A stretch of 54,507 bases of DNA from Myxococcales bacterium (GTDB lineage: Bacteria; Myxococcota_A; UBA796; GCA-2862545): NCBI GenBank assembly GCA_019634415.1, contig JAHQVJ010000055.1, positions 1-54,507 on the forward strand, in the 5' to 3' direction. This document shows, piece after piece, positions 6,188 to 15,222 of this stretch. Made by a program: the position numbers and the translations under genes. Every line of letters begins with the position of its first letter. The stretch's first letter is position 1. A model generated the notes under the pieces. That model saw only the letters and a program-made list of their open reading frames with translations. It did not search any database and was not told the origin of the DNA.

Positions 6188-9133
6188 ATGGGAGCGGTCG
6201 AGGATCGAACCGTCCTGGTGTTGACCTCCGTGACCCAGCCCCACGACGGATCCGGCTCCTGGGCGGTCCACGACGAGATGGCCGACGAGCTCATCCACGA
6301 GCACGGCGGGATCTCGGTACCTCGTAGCGACGGCGTCCTCGGCGTCTTCGAGGACGCTTCCACGGCCCTGCGGTTCGCCGTCCTCTACCGCGACGCGCTG
6401 GCGACCACGAGACCTCCCCTCGCTCCCCGCATCGCCGTGCACCGAGGGGCGGTGACCCTGCACCCGAGCCCCCAGGCCCATGTGGACCGCGGTGCTCCGC
6501 CCCTGCAGGTCGACGGCCTGGCCATCGCCATCGCTGCCCGCGTGGTCGCCATCGCCCGCGACGGTCAGATCCTCGCCACCGCGCGTCCGCCTGGGGGGGC
6601 CCACGTCCACCACGGCCACTGGCGCATGAAGGGGGCGCTTGCGCCCGTCGAGGTCTACGAGGTCTCGCCACAGGGGTCTCCCCAGCCCCCCGACGACGGC
6701 GAGAAGGCCACCCGCGTGGCGTGGAACGCCGATCACTGGGTGCCCGTGCGCGAGGTGCCCCACACGCTGCCGGCGGAGTGGGACACGTTCGTGGGGCGCA
6801 GCCGCGACCTGCACACGCTGGCCACGATCCTCGACGAGGGGTCGCGCCTCGTCACCGTCACCGGGATCGGAGGCTGCGGGAAGACCCGCCTGACGACGCG
6901 CTTCGGCTGGCAGCATCGAGCCCGTCACCCAGGAGGCGTGTGGTTCTGTGACGTGTCCGAGGCCCGAGACCTGCAGGGCATCGTCGCCGCGGTCGCTGAC
7001 TCCCTCGGTCTTCGCCTCGACGGGCCCGATCCCGTGACGCGCATCGGCCACGCACTGGCAGGCCGAGGTCGCTGCCTGCTGCTGCTCGACAACTTCGAGC
7101 AGGTGGCTGACCACGCCGAGCCCACCGTGGGCCGATGGCTCCACGACGCTCCCCAGGTCACCGTCGTCGTCACCAGCCGACAGGTCCTGGGGCTGCCGTC
7201 TGAGCAGGCCCTGCCACTCCCTCCGCTGGAGTCCGCCGACGCCGTGGATCTGTTCGTCGACCGCGCGAGCGCCGCAAAGCGAGACTTCCAGCTGCGACCC
7301 GAGGCTCGCCCTCAGGTCGAGGCCCTGGTGCAGCTACTGGACGGCTTGCCCCTGGCCATCGAGCTCGCCGCCGCGCGCAGCCGGGTGCTGTCCCCCAATG
7401 CCCTGCTGAAGCGCATGTCGGAGCGGTTCCGCGTGCTGACGTCCAGCGGCACGCGCGTCGATCGCCAAGCCACCCTGCGCGCCACCCTGGATTGGTCCTG
7501 GGCGCTGCTGTCGGAGGACGAGCAGGACACGCTCGCGGGGCTGTCTTGTTTCGAAGGCGGCTTCTCGAGGGAGTCCGTGGCTCGCGTGTCGCCGGATGGA
7601 CCTCGGCGCTCCACCACCATCCTGGACCGACTCGTGGACAAGTCGCTCGTGCGCCGCGTGGGAGCCGATCGCTTCGATCTGTTGGTCACCGTGCAGAGCT
7701 ACGCCTTCGACAAGCTGGAGGAGACCGGGCAGCGCACGCCGACGGAGTCGCGACACGGCGCCTGGTTCGCCACCCTGGGCACCGACGAGGCGCTGCAGTC
7801 CGGAGGCGACGCTGCAGTCCGAGACCTCGACAACGTGGTCGTGGCGTGTCGTCGAGCCGTTCGGCGCAGCGATGGCCCGGTAGCGGTCTCGACCCTGCGC
7901 GCGGCGTGGAGCGTGCTCGGGCTCCGAGGGCCCCTCGCCACCGCCGTCGACCTCGCGCAGCACGTGCTCTCGCTGCCCAGCCTGCCGCAGGAGGGTCACG
8001 TCCACCAGATCCTCGGAGCCGCGCTGGACGCCCTGGGTCGCACCGACGAAGCGTCTCGACACCTGCAGCGTGCACTCGCCCATCATCGTCGGGAACGGAA
8101 CGCGGCCGCGGAGGGGCACACCCTGGTCGCCCTGGGCACCCTGGCCCGCAGCCAAGGCCGGCTCCACGACGCCGAGACCCACCTCACCGACGCCATCGCA
8201 CGCTTCACCGAGGCGTCGGACCCACGGGGAGCTGCTTGGGCTCGGCACCACGTGGGCGTCCTGCGCAGCCACCAGGGCCGGCTGGACGAGGCGCTCCCCC
8301 ACTTCGAGCACGCGCTGTCCATGCTCGGTGCCACGGAGGACCGACGCGCCGAGAGCCACGTGCAGAGCAACCTGGGATATCTGCACTTCGTGCAGGGGCG
8401 CTGGTCCGAGGCGCTCGAGCTGTACGATGCTGCGCTGGCCGCACACCGCGCCCACTCCGATCGCAGCGCCGAGGCGGTCATGCAGCTGAACCTGGGCAAC
8501 CTGCACGTACACCGCGGCTCCCTGCAGCAGGCACGCGAGTGCTACGAGGCGGGCGCCACGCTGGCGCGTCGCTTGGGAGACCGGCGGACCCTGGGCCGCC
8601 TGGTCACCAACCTCGGGCTGCTGCACAAGAAGGAAGGACGACTCGACGACGCCGCAGCCACCTACACCACAGCACTCAAGCTCCTGCGAGAGCTGGGGGA
8701 CCGGCGCACCGAGGCCGTCGTGCTGGTGAACGTGGGCACCCTGCAGGAGGGGATGGGGCAACACACCACGGCCTGCGAGACCCTCGCCCGAGCCGTGGTC
8801 CTGCTCCGAGCGGTGGGAGATCGACGTCTGCAGGCCATGGCCCTGGTGAGCCTGGGGGGCGCCCTCGGCACCCTGGACCACCGCTCGCAGGCCCGCGCCT
8901 GCTGGGATGCCGCCCTTCCGCTCCTCGACGGCACGAGCGACGCCCACGCACGGATCACGCTGCACACCACGCGCGCCCGCCACGAGGCGAGCTGGGATGG
9001 CGCGGCAGCCCGCAGCCACCTGGCTCGGGCCGAGACGCTGGCGTCGCAGGTGGACGGCGGAGACGAAGGCGAGATCCAGGCGCTGCTGAGCCGCGCACGC
9101 GAGGAGGTGGCGTGCCGAACACCCTCGTCCTGA
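6188..9133 (+). CDS. Degenerate cyclase-like domain / STAND ATPase / TPR signalling protein (first of tandem pair)
   Basis: 981 residues. Residues 1-160 align in outline with a class III nucleotide-cyclase domain but lack the first metal Asp (VLTSVT where active members have D-[FVI]-x-G-S/T), so it is probably a sensor or scaffold. The STAND/NB-ARC-type ATPase has P-loop GIGGCGKT (226-233), Walker B LLLLDN (297-302), a TSRQ sensor and GLPLAIELAAAR. From about residue 600 there are eight or more TPR-like repeats (LGRTDEASRHLQRAL, QGRLDEALPHFEHAL and so on). No HTH or membrane segment is visible, so it is cytoplasmic. ATG 6188 has GGGGGA upstream; ATG 6158 is an alternative. Its last 22 bases overlap the next gene. 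Confidence 0.85.
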   Translation: MGAVEDRTVLVLTSVTQPHDGSGSWAVHDEMADELIHEHGGISVPRSDGVLGVFEDASTALRFAVLYRDALATTRPPLAPRIAVHRGAVTLHPSPQAHVDRGAPPLQVDGLAIAIAARVVAIARDGQILATARPPGGAHVHHGHWRMKGALAPVEVYEVSPQGSPQPPDDGEKATRVAWNADHWVPVREVPHTLPAEWDTFVGRSRDLHTLATILDEGSRLVTVTGIGGCGKTRLTTRFGWQHRARHPGGVWFCDVSEARDLQGIVAAVADSLGLRLDGPDPVTRIGHALAGRGRCLLLLDNFEQVADHAEPTVGRWLHDAPQVTVVVTSRQVLGLPSEQALPLPPLESADAVDLFVDRASAAKRDFQLRPEARPQVEALVQLLDGLPLAIELAAARSRVLSPNALLKRMSERFRVLTSSGTRVDRQATLRATLDWSWALLSEDEQDTLAGLSCFEGGFSRESVARVSPDGPRRSTTILDRLVDKSLVRRVGADRFDLLVTVQSYAFDKLEETGQRTPTESRHGAWFATLGTDEALQSGGDAAVRDLDNVVVACRRAVRRSDGPVAVSTLRAAWSVLGLRGPLATAVDLAQHVLSLPSLPQEGHVHQILGAALDALGRTDEASRHLQRALAHHRRERNAAAEGHTLVALGTLARSQGRLHDAETHLTDAIARFTEASDPRGAAWARHHVGVLRSHQGRLDEALPHFEHALSMLGATEDRRAESHVQSNLGYLHFVQGRWSEALELYDAALAAHRAHSDRSAEAVMQLNLGNLHVHRGSLQQARECYEAGATLARRLGDRRTLGRLVTNLGLLHKKEGRLDDAAATYTTALKLLRELGDRRTEAVVLVNVGTLQEGMGQHTTACETLARAVVLLRAVGDRRLQAMALVSLGGALGTLDHRSQARACWDAALPLLDGTSDAHARITLHTTRARHEASWDGAAARSHLARAETLASQVDGGDEGEIQALLSRAREEVACRTPSS

Positions 9134-11949
9134 CGGACGTCGTCGGCAGCACGCAGGTCGCCTCACAGCTGGGAGAGGCGCGCAATGCGGCCCTGTGGCG
9201 CGACCACGATCGGCTCACACACGTGCTCCTTCAGGACCTGGGCGGCCAACAGCTCGGCCGCACCGAAGGGCTGTCGGCCGCCTTCGAGTCCCCCGATGCG
9301 GCGGTGCGCTTCGCCCTCGCCTACCTCGACGGTCTCGCCGCCCTACAGCCGCCCCTCGAGGCCCGCGTGGGGCTGCTCCTGGCGCCCGATGCGACGCGAT
9401 CTGCGCGACGCACGCCGCCCGTGATGGCACAGCTGCTGTCCATCGCCCACGCCGGGCAGATCCTCGCGCTGGGCGCCGAGCTGACGGAGGCTGTGCAGGC
9501 CGTGCCCATGCGCTCCCACGGCCACTGGTACTTCGACGCGGCCTCCCAGCCCCTCGAGGTGTTCGAGGGGATCCGAGGCGACGGCCCCAGGGGGCTCCCG
9601 CGCGATCGAGACGTCGTCCATCGGGTGATCCGGCACGGCGGCCGGTGGCTCCCCGTGCGCGAGCTTCCCCGCACCCTTCCGCTGGAGCGGGACGCCTTCG
9701 TGGGTCGCCGCTCCGACCTGAGCTCCCTGGTGCAGCGACTGGACGACGGTGTGCGGCTGATCAGCGTCACCGGGATCGGCGGGGTCGGAAAGACGCGCCT
9801 GGCGACGCGACTCGCCTGGGATGAGCTGACTCGCTTTCCCGGCGGCGTGTGGTTCAGCGACCTGTCGGAGGCCCGCGACGCCGACGGCATCGTGCGCGCC
9901 GTAGCCCACTGCCTGGACGTGCCGCTGCAGGCGGATGCCGTGGAGCAGCTGGGGCACGCCATCGCCTCTCGGCAGCGCTGCCTGATCGTGCTCGACAACC
10001 TGGAGCAGGTGGCGCGCCATGCGCCCGAGACCCTGGGCCGGTGGCTGTCGCGCTGCCCCATGGCGAGCTTCCTGGTGACCACCCGCGAGGTGCTGGGGAT
10101 CCCGGGGGAGCTCACGTTCGCCCTTCCCCCCCTCGAGCCAGCGGACGCAGCGGAGCTGTTCGCGACGCGCTCGGCCGAGGCCCGGTCTGGCTCCGTCCAC
10201 CCGGCAGACGACGACGTGGAGGCGCTGGTGGAGCTGCTGGATCACCTGCCTCTGGCCATCGAGCTGGCCGCGGCGCGGACGTCCGAGCTGTCGGTGGCAC
10301 AGCTGCGGACGCACATGTCCGAGCGGCTGTCGGACCTCGCGTGGACCGGAGCGCCACTGGACCGCAGCGCCACCTTGCGCGCCACCCTGGACAGCTCGTG
10401 GGAGCTGCTGTCGGCGGCCGAGCGCGCCGGGCTGGCACAGCTGTCGACGTTCGAGGGTGGCTTCACCCTCGACGCCGCGGAGACGGTGCTCGACGTGGGC
10501 GAGGCGTGGCCTGCCGACGTCGTGCAGCGCCTGGTGGATGCCTCCTTGGTGCGACCTGTGGCCGACGAGCGCTTCGACCTGTTGACGACGGTGCAGACCT
10601 ATGCCGCACAGCGGCTTGGCGCGCCCGAGCGGGAGGAGGTGGAGCGTCGCCATGGTCGCACCTTCGCCGCCTTCGGGCGCCAGGAATCCGTGGACGCCCT
10701 GCGGACCCGCGAGGGCCCCGAGCGCCTGCGTGCGCTGCTGGCCGACGCAGACAACGTGCTGGTGGCCTGCAGGCGCGCCATCCTTCGGCAGGAGCCCGAC
10801 GTGGCCGTGCCGCTCCTGCGTGCCCTGTGGCCTGCGCTGCACTACCGCGGCCCCACCTCCGTCGCTGCCGATCTCGCCAGGCAGGTGCTCGCGCTGTCCG
10901 ACCTCACCCCTAGCCAGCGAGCGGCCGCACAGGCCGTGCTCGGGCACGGTCTGTGGCGCCTGGGCGCTCTCGACGAGGCCAGGGACTGCTACGAGGCCGC
11001 GCTCCACTGGCACCGCGCCGCGTCGGAGCGGCGCGCCGAGGGTCACATGGTGGGCAACCTGGGCGACCTGCATCGCCTGCAGGGACGGTTCGAGCTGGCC
11101 ACGGAGCACCAGGTGCGCGCGCTGGCCATCTGTCGCGAGGTAGGGCATCGCGGCGACGAGGGCGCCACCCTGGGCAAGCTCGGTGTAGTGCAGGGAGAGA
11201 AGGGCCAGATCGAGGAGTCCGTTCAGCTCCTGGAGCAGTCGCTGCAGCTCGCGCGAGAGACGGGCGATCGGCAGAGCGAAGCAGTCGCACTGGGCAACCT
11301 GGGCTACCTGCACGTGCTGCGGCGAGCGCTCCCTCACGCCGAGGCCCACCTGCAGGAAGCCCTGGAGCTACACCGACAGGCCGGCAACCGGCGATTCGAG
11401 GGGATCGTGCTGGGCCACCTGGGCATGATCCACCACGACGCGGGGCGGCACAGCGAGGCCATCGCGCGCTACAGCGAGGCGCTGCAGATCCATCGGCACG
11501 TGGGCAGCCGGCGGTTCGAGGCCCTCGCGCTGACCAACCTCGGCTCCGTGTGCACCGCCGATGGGCAGCTCGACGCCGCCGAGGCCCACCTGCTCGAGGC
11601 GCTCGCCATCTACGACGAGACCCAGAACCCGGGTGACCGGGGACAGGTGCTGCGCCACCTCGGCGTGCTTCGAGCCGAAGGCCGAGACCCCGACGGGGCG
11701 CGCGCCTGCTGGGACGACGCCGAGGCGACCCTGCGAGCGTGCGACGCGCAGGTCGGGCTGGGGCTGCTCCACGCCGATCGGGCGCTGTGGGAGGGTCGCT
11801 GGGGTACCCCCGCAGCCGAGGCCCATCTGGCCGAGGCGGAGCGAATCGCCCGTGCGCTCGACACGGGGCCCGAGGATCCGCTGTCGCGCGCCCTGCAGCG
11901 GGCCAGGATCATGCCCGCCGAGGTGCACGCAGGGCGCAGGGACCCGTGA
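9112..11949 (+). CDS. Cyclase-like domain / STAND ATPase / TPR signalling protein (second of tandem pair)
   Basis: 945 residues, the same architecture as the gene before it and clearly a paralogue. It begins VLTDVVGST, keeping the first metal Asp (Asp9), but the second site reads GRTEG rather than G-D-G, so cyclase activity is doubtful. P-loop GIGGVGKT (221-228); Walker B LIVLDN; VTTREVLGIPGE as sensor; LPLAIELAAAR; then TPR-type repeats to the end. GTG 9112 is chosen because GAGGAGG lies six bases upstream and the cyclase motif begins at once. The 22-base overlap with the upstream gene points to translational coupling. The frame stays open upstream to 7492 only as the shadow of the first gene. 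It ends four bases before the convergent matrixin-like gene. Confidence 0.88.
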   Translation: MPNTLVLTDVVGSTQVASQLGEARNAALWRDHDRLTHVLLQDLGGQQLGRTEGLSAAFESPDAAVRFALAYLDGLAALQPPLEARVGLLLAPDATRSARRTPPVMAQLLSIAHAGQILALGAELTEAVQAVPMRSHGHWYFDAASQPLEVFEGIRGDGPRGLPRDRDVVHRVIRHGGRWLPVRELPRTLPLERDAFVGRRSDLSSLVQRLDDGVRLISVTGIGGVGKTRLATRLAWDELTRFPGGVWFSDLSEARDADGIVRAVAHCLDVPLQADAVEQLGHAIASRQRCLIVLDNLEQVARHAPETLGRWLSRCPMASFLVTTREVLGIPGELTFALPPLEPADAAELFATRSAEARSGSVHPADDDVEALVELLDHLPLAIELAAARTSELSVAQLRTHMSERLSDLAWTGAPLDRSATLRATLDSSWELLSAAERAGLAQLSTFEGGFTLDAAETVLDVGEAWPADVVQRLVDASLVRPVADERFDLLTTVQTYAAQRLGAPEREEVERRHGRTFAAFGRQESVDALRTREGPERLRALLADADNVLVACRRAILRQEPDVAVPLLRALWPALHYRGPTSVAADLARQVLALSDLTPSQRAAAQAVLGHGLWRLGALDEARDCYEAALHWHRAASERRAEGHMVGNLGDLHRLQGRFELATEHQVRALAICREVGHRGDEGATLGKLGVVQGEKGQIEESVQLLEQSLQLARETGDRQSEAVALGNLGYLHVLRRALPHAEAHLQEALELHRQAGNRRFEGIVLGHLGMIHHDAGRHSEAIARYSEALQIHRHVGSRRFEALALTNLGSVCTADGQLDAAEAHLLEALAIYDETQNPGDRGQVLRHLGVLRAEGRDPDGARACWDDAEATLRACDAQVGLGLLHADRALWEGRWGTPAAEAHLAEAERIARALDTGPEDPLSRALQRARIMPAEVHAGRRDP

Positions 11950-11952
11950 GGA

Positions 11953-13257
11953 TCACTGCCGCTTGAGGATCTGCCGCGACAGGCCCCAGTCGCCCCGGAT
12001 GCAGGCCTTCGCATCGTCCACCGCGTGGGCGGTGCGCACGTGGTGGGGTCCGCAGGAGTAGCAGGCACCACGGCTCACGTCGAAGAAGGAGCCCGAGGCG
12101 CAGCCCACGGAGCCGCGCTTCGTCGCCCCTCGGTGGGACTCCCCCACCCGGCGGGAGCAGGCGTTCGACGCCGTCACCGGGGCGGCCGAGCGGTTGTAGC
12201 CCGACGGGCAGCTGTAGCAGCGCCCCTTGCCCACGTCGAGGAAGGCCCCCCCGGGGCACTGCGTGGGAATCGGAAAGCCCGTGGGGGTTCCCCGATCCGT
12301 CGCGCGCGACGTCTGCTCCTGGGCCGGCATCACACAGGCGTTGGACGCGCGCACGTCGGGGTTCAGCGAGCGCTGGAAGCCACTCGGGCAGCTGTAGCAC
12401 TCGCCGGAGGTGAGGTGCAGGAACGAGCCCGAGGGGCACAGCGGCGAGCCCCTCTTCGTGCCCGCGCGGTAGATGGAGCCCTTGTCGCCGTCGCCGTAGT
12501 GCTGCTGCAGCCCGAGCACGTCGTTCTCCGAGATGGAGTTCCACGTGGTCTTGAGGATCGGGCAGTAGCTCATGATGGAGTCCGAGGTGTTCTTCGGCGC
12601 GAGGTAGTTCTCGTCACCCGACGCACCCGCCTGGTGCTCGGTGACCACTGGGTGCAGGGCCCTGCACACGAAGTCCGCGCCGTTGCGACGCACGTGGTCG
12701 TGGGAGAACCCCAGCGCGTGGCCGAACTCGTGCAGGCCCGACGAGACGACGTAGTCGTCGCTGCTGTCGAACTGCATGGCCATGCCCGCCATCGCCGGCA
12801 CGGTGTCGCCCTGGCGAAAGGTGGTCTCGGCGTTGTTCACGAAGCGGGTGAAGGGCGACGCGCCCCCGTAGCGCCATGCACGCTGGTTGCCGGTGATGGC
12901 CCGCCGGCCCACGAAGGCCGCGGGGTTGCGGCGGCCTCCGTCGTTGACGTCGCCGCGCTGGCTGTTCCACATGATCCGGATCATGATGCCGTCGGCCGCA
13001 CCTGCGCCACAGGTCCCCCAGCCCGAGAACGACAGATCGGAGAATCGGGAGAAGTTCGCCTCCACGGCCTGGCGGACGAGCTGCATCTTGCGCTGTTCCT
13101 TCGCCCGCAGCGCATTCCCGGCGGGCACGGCGTTCGTCCAGCACACTGCAATGGCGCGATCCGTGGGCCACTTCCAGTCTTGTGCCACAGCGGGCCGTGA
13201 GATGGCCAGCGCCAGGGCACACCCCAGCACTCCCAGGATCAGACGACGAACGAGCAT
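11953..13257 (-). CDS. Secreted matrixin-like zinc metalloprotease with Cys-rich repeats
   Basis: 434 residues. A Sec signal peptide ends near AVA-QDW (about residue 25). The metzincin zinc motif is HEFGHALGFSH, with downstream SIMSYCP as the Met-turn (the usual S/Y-x-M-x-Y). The C-terminal 170 residues hold three Cys-rich repeats built on C-x-x-G-[SA]-F...CYSCPSG or CYSCGPH, possibly a binding module. It should cleave extracellular protein. The start has GGAGG upstream (ACGGCCATCC... GTCGGAGGTCCC ATG). The gene lies between the cyclase/STAND pair and the beta-helix gene, all probably separate transcripts. Confidence 0.88.
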   Translation of the reverse strand: MLVRRLILGVLGCALALAISRPAVAQDWKWPTDRAIAVCWTNAVPAGNALRAKEQRKMQLVRQAVEANFSRFSDLSFSGWGTCGAGAADGIMIRIMWNSQRGDVNDGGRRNPAAFVGRRAITGNQRAWRYGGASPFTRFVNNAETTFRQGDTVPAMAGMAMQFDSSDDYVVSSGLHEFGHALGFSHDHVRRNGADFVCRALHPVVTEHQAGASGDENYLAPKNTSDSIMSYCPILKTTWNSISENDVLGLQQHYGDGDKGSIYRAGTKRGSPLCPSGSFLHLTSGECYSCPSGFQRSLNPDVRASNACVMPAQEQTSRATDRGTPTGFPIPTQCPGGAFLDVGKGRCYSCPSGYNRSAAPVTASNACSRRVGESHRGATKRGSVGCASGSFFDVSRGACYSCGPHHVRTAHAVDDAKACIRGDWGLSRQILKRQ

Positions 13258-13343
13258 GGGACCTCCGACGGCCAGTGGTGCGGGCCGATGAGGAACAGTG
13301 CGCGCCCGCCGCCTGTCGTGCTCTTGCGGGGTCTGTCTCGGTC

Positions 13344-15116
13344 TTACAGGCAGTCGTTGGTGGCTGCGCTGCAGATGAAGCTCGACGGACCCGTGTAGTC
13401 GAAGGGACTGAGGGGCGCCCCGAAGATGAAGATGTCGTGCGGAACGTTGTCGTTGAAGCCCGAGCCGCCCCAGTCCGTGCTCGAGGAGGTCAGAACCGGG
13501 TTGCTTCCCGCGGACAGATCGTCGAGGAAGGCACCGCCTCCTTCCAGGTTGGCGAGGTTTCGGTTCACCACCCCGTCGGTGAGCTCGATGCGTCCCCCTC
13601 CTGTGATCGAGATACCGCCTCCGCGGTTGGCCTCGTTGCGCTCGATCTGGCTGTCTCCCTTGACTTCCACGTAGGCACTGCTGGTGTCCAACGCGAGGCC
13701 ACCCCCCCGAAGACCAGAGGTGTTGCCCGCGACCACAGTGTCGATCAGAACGGCGTCACAGTTGACGGCGAGAATCCCACCACCTTGCGCCAACCCGATC
13801 GTGTTGTCCTCGACTGTGGCGCGCGTGAGGTACAGCTCGCCCCCAAGCCCACACATCACGCCTCCCCCTCCCCACCCGCCCGGAATCATCGGCCCGGTGG
13901 GATACGTGCTGTTGCCATTGATGCTCGAGTCCGTCGCGCTCAGCGCTCCATCGTTCAGAAAGATCCCTCCGCTATGGATGAAGGATTGGTTCTGGTCGAT
14001 CTCGGAGTCGGTGATGACGAGGTGCGTGTGGTAGATGGTGATCCCCGCACCGATCCCAGCTGTGTTGTAGGCGATACGCGTACCCGTCACGGTGGGCACT
14101 GGAAAGGGGAACGCCTCTCCCTCCACGAACAGGCCTCCACCAGTCCCCCCCGGCAAGGTTCGGTTGTCCAGCACCAGGCTATCGGTCAAGCTGAATAGCT
14201 GAATCCCGAGGAGGTTGGACTCGACGTAGGAAATTCCACCCCCGTCGAACGCGACGTTGTTCATGAAGGTGGTGTCGCGCAACGACGCACTGCCCCTTAC
14301 GTCCACGCCTCCACCGAGCCACATCGCCTGGTTGTTCAGGAACCGGACATCCCCCATGAGACTCGAAGTCGTGAGGGAGGACTCGGGACCCACCCGGACG
14401 CCCCCACCACTGCCCGTCGTGGTGTTCCCCGAGATCAGCGCCATGTTCCTGATGTCCAACGAGGCTCCGTTCACGACGGACACTCCGCCCCCTTGAGTGG
14501 CACTGGAGTTGCGTGAGACCCGCCCTCCGTCCACCGTCAGCGACGAGCCCTCATCGGTCACGTACGCGGCTCCCCCCTCCGCATCGATGCACGAGTCCAC
14601 CATCGCCGAGGCCGCGTCCAACGTCGCCTCGCCACCGTCCGAGACATGGAGCAATCCTCCAGGAGACGACACTTTGCAGATCGAGGGATCCCCTCGAAGC
14701 TGCGTGTCCACCAGATTCAACTCACCACCCGTGACCACCACCTGGCTGTCGGTTCCGTCGATCACCACCGAGTGCTTCAGGTTCAAGGTTCCGATCAGCT
14801 CCACCAGCGACGCGCCACCCGCCTGAATGTTCAGCGTCTGTGTCGGATCTTCGGTGGTGCAGTTGCTATCTGGTGGCGCTGGGGTCACCGTGACGTTCTT
14901 CGCGAGCAGTCCCCAGTTCTCGCCCAGGTAGTTGTCTGGGAGTGCATACACGGTATCGGCAGGAAGAGCGGCGCCGAGGGCCGCGGCAATGGAGGAGAAC
15001 TGGCACCCAGCCAACGGCTGACTGGCGAGCCCCACACGCCCAGAGGCATGGGCGGGAGCGTTGAACGACAGAGCGAACAGGCTCAGGATGCAGACGCGAT
15101 ACGCGGATGAATACAT
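13344..15116 (-). CDS. Secreted right-handed beta-helix (polymorphic outer-membrane-like) protein
   Basis: 590 residues. MYSSAYRVCILSLFALSF is a Sec signal ending near AHA-SG. The remainder is a chain of G-G-G-[IV] and N-x-[AT] containing turns (RNSSATQGGGVSVV, NTTTGSGGGVRV, NEANRGGGISI), the hallmark of parallel beta-helix or Pmp-type repeats. It has no recognisable autotransporter barrel, so attachment is unclear. The related protein 44705-46618 has the same design. The ATG 15116 has TTGGAG upstream, inside a hairpin (15120-15150). The frame extends to 15443 only by chance. It lies downstream of the FHA gene on the same strand, 106 bases away. Confidence 0.82.
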   Translation of the reverse strand: MYSSAYRVCILSLFALSFNAPAHASGRVGLASQPLAGCQFSSIAAALGAALPADTVYALPDNYLGENWGLLAKNVTVTPAPPDSNCTTEDPTQTLNIQAGGASLVELIGTLNLKHSVVIDGTDSQVVVTGGELNLVDTQLRGDPSICKVSSPGGLLHVSDGGEATLDAASAMVDSCIDAEGGAAYVTDEGSSLTVDGGRVSRNSSATQGGGVSVVNGASLDIRNMALISGNTTTGSGGGVRVGPESSLTTSSLMGDVRFLNNQAMWLGGGVDVRGSASLRDTTFMNNVAFDGGGISYVESNLLGIQLFSLTDSLVLDNRTLPGGTGGGLFVEGEAFPFPVPTVTGTRIAYNTAGIGAGITIYHTHLVITDSEIDQNQSFIHSGGIFLNDGALSATDSSINGNSTYPTGPMIPGGWGGGGVMCGLGGELYLTRATVEDNTIGLAQGGGILAVNCDAVLIDTVVAGNTSGLRGGGLALDTSSAYVEVKGDSQIERNEANRGGGISITGGGRIELTDGVVNRNLANLEGGGAFLDDLSAGSNPVLTSSSTDWGGSGFNDNVPHDIFIFGAPLSPFDYTGPSSFICSAATNDCL

Positions 15117-15119
15117 GCA

Positions 15120-15150
15120 GGCTCCAACAACGCCTCGATGCGTTGGAGCC
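15120..15150 (-). promoter_or_regulatory. Hairpin covering the ribosome-binding site of the beta-helix gene
   Basis: On the minus strand GGCTCCAAC (15150-15142) pairs with GTTGGAGCC (15128-15120), nine perfect base pairs with a 13-base loop. The only Shine-Dalgarno-like sequence, TTGGAG, is inside the 3' arm, four bases from the ATG. Translation should be low unless the stem is opened by heat, a protein, an RNA or coupling. The role is inferred. Confidence 0.6.
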
Positions 15151-15222
15151 GAGCTAACTGTGGTGGGCCACACTCCATGCAAACCGTGCAATTCAATCAA
15201 GTATTGTGCATGACGATCGAAG

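Noticed and set aside
7492..9111. Open frame continuing 540 codons upstream of the second cyclase/STAND gene
   Set aside because: It is the +1 shadow of the TPR part of the first gene: Arg/Pro/Gly-rich with no domain. The GTG at 9112 with GAGGAGG and the cyclase motif mark the true start.
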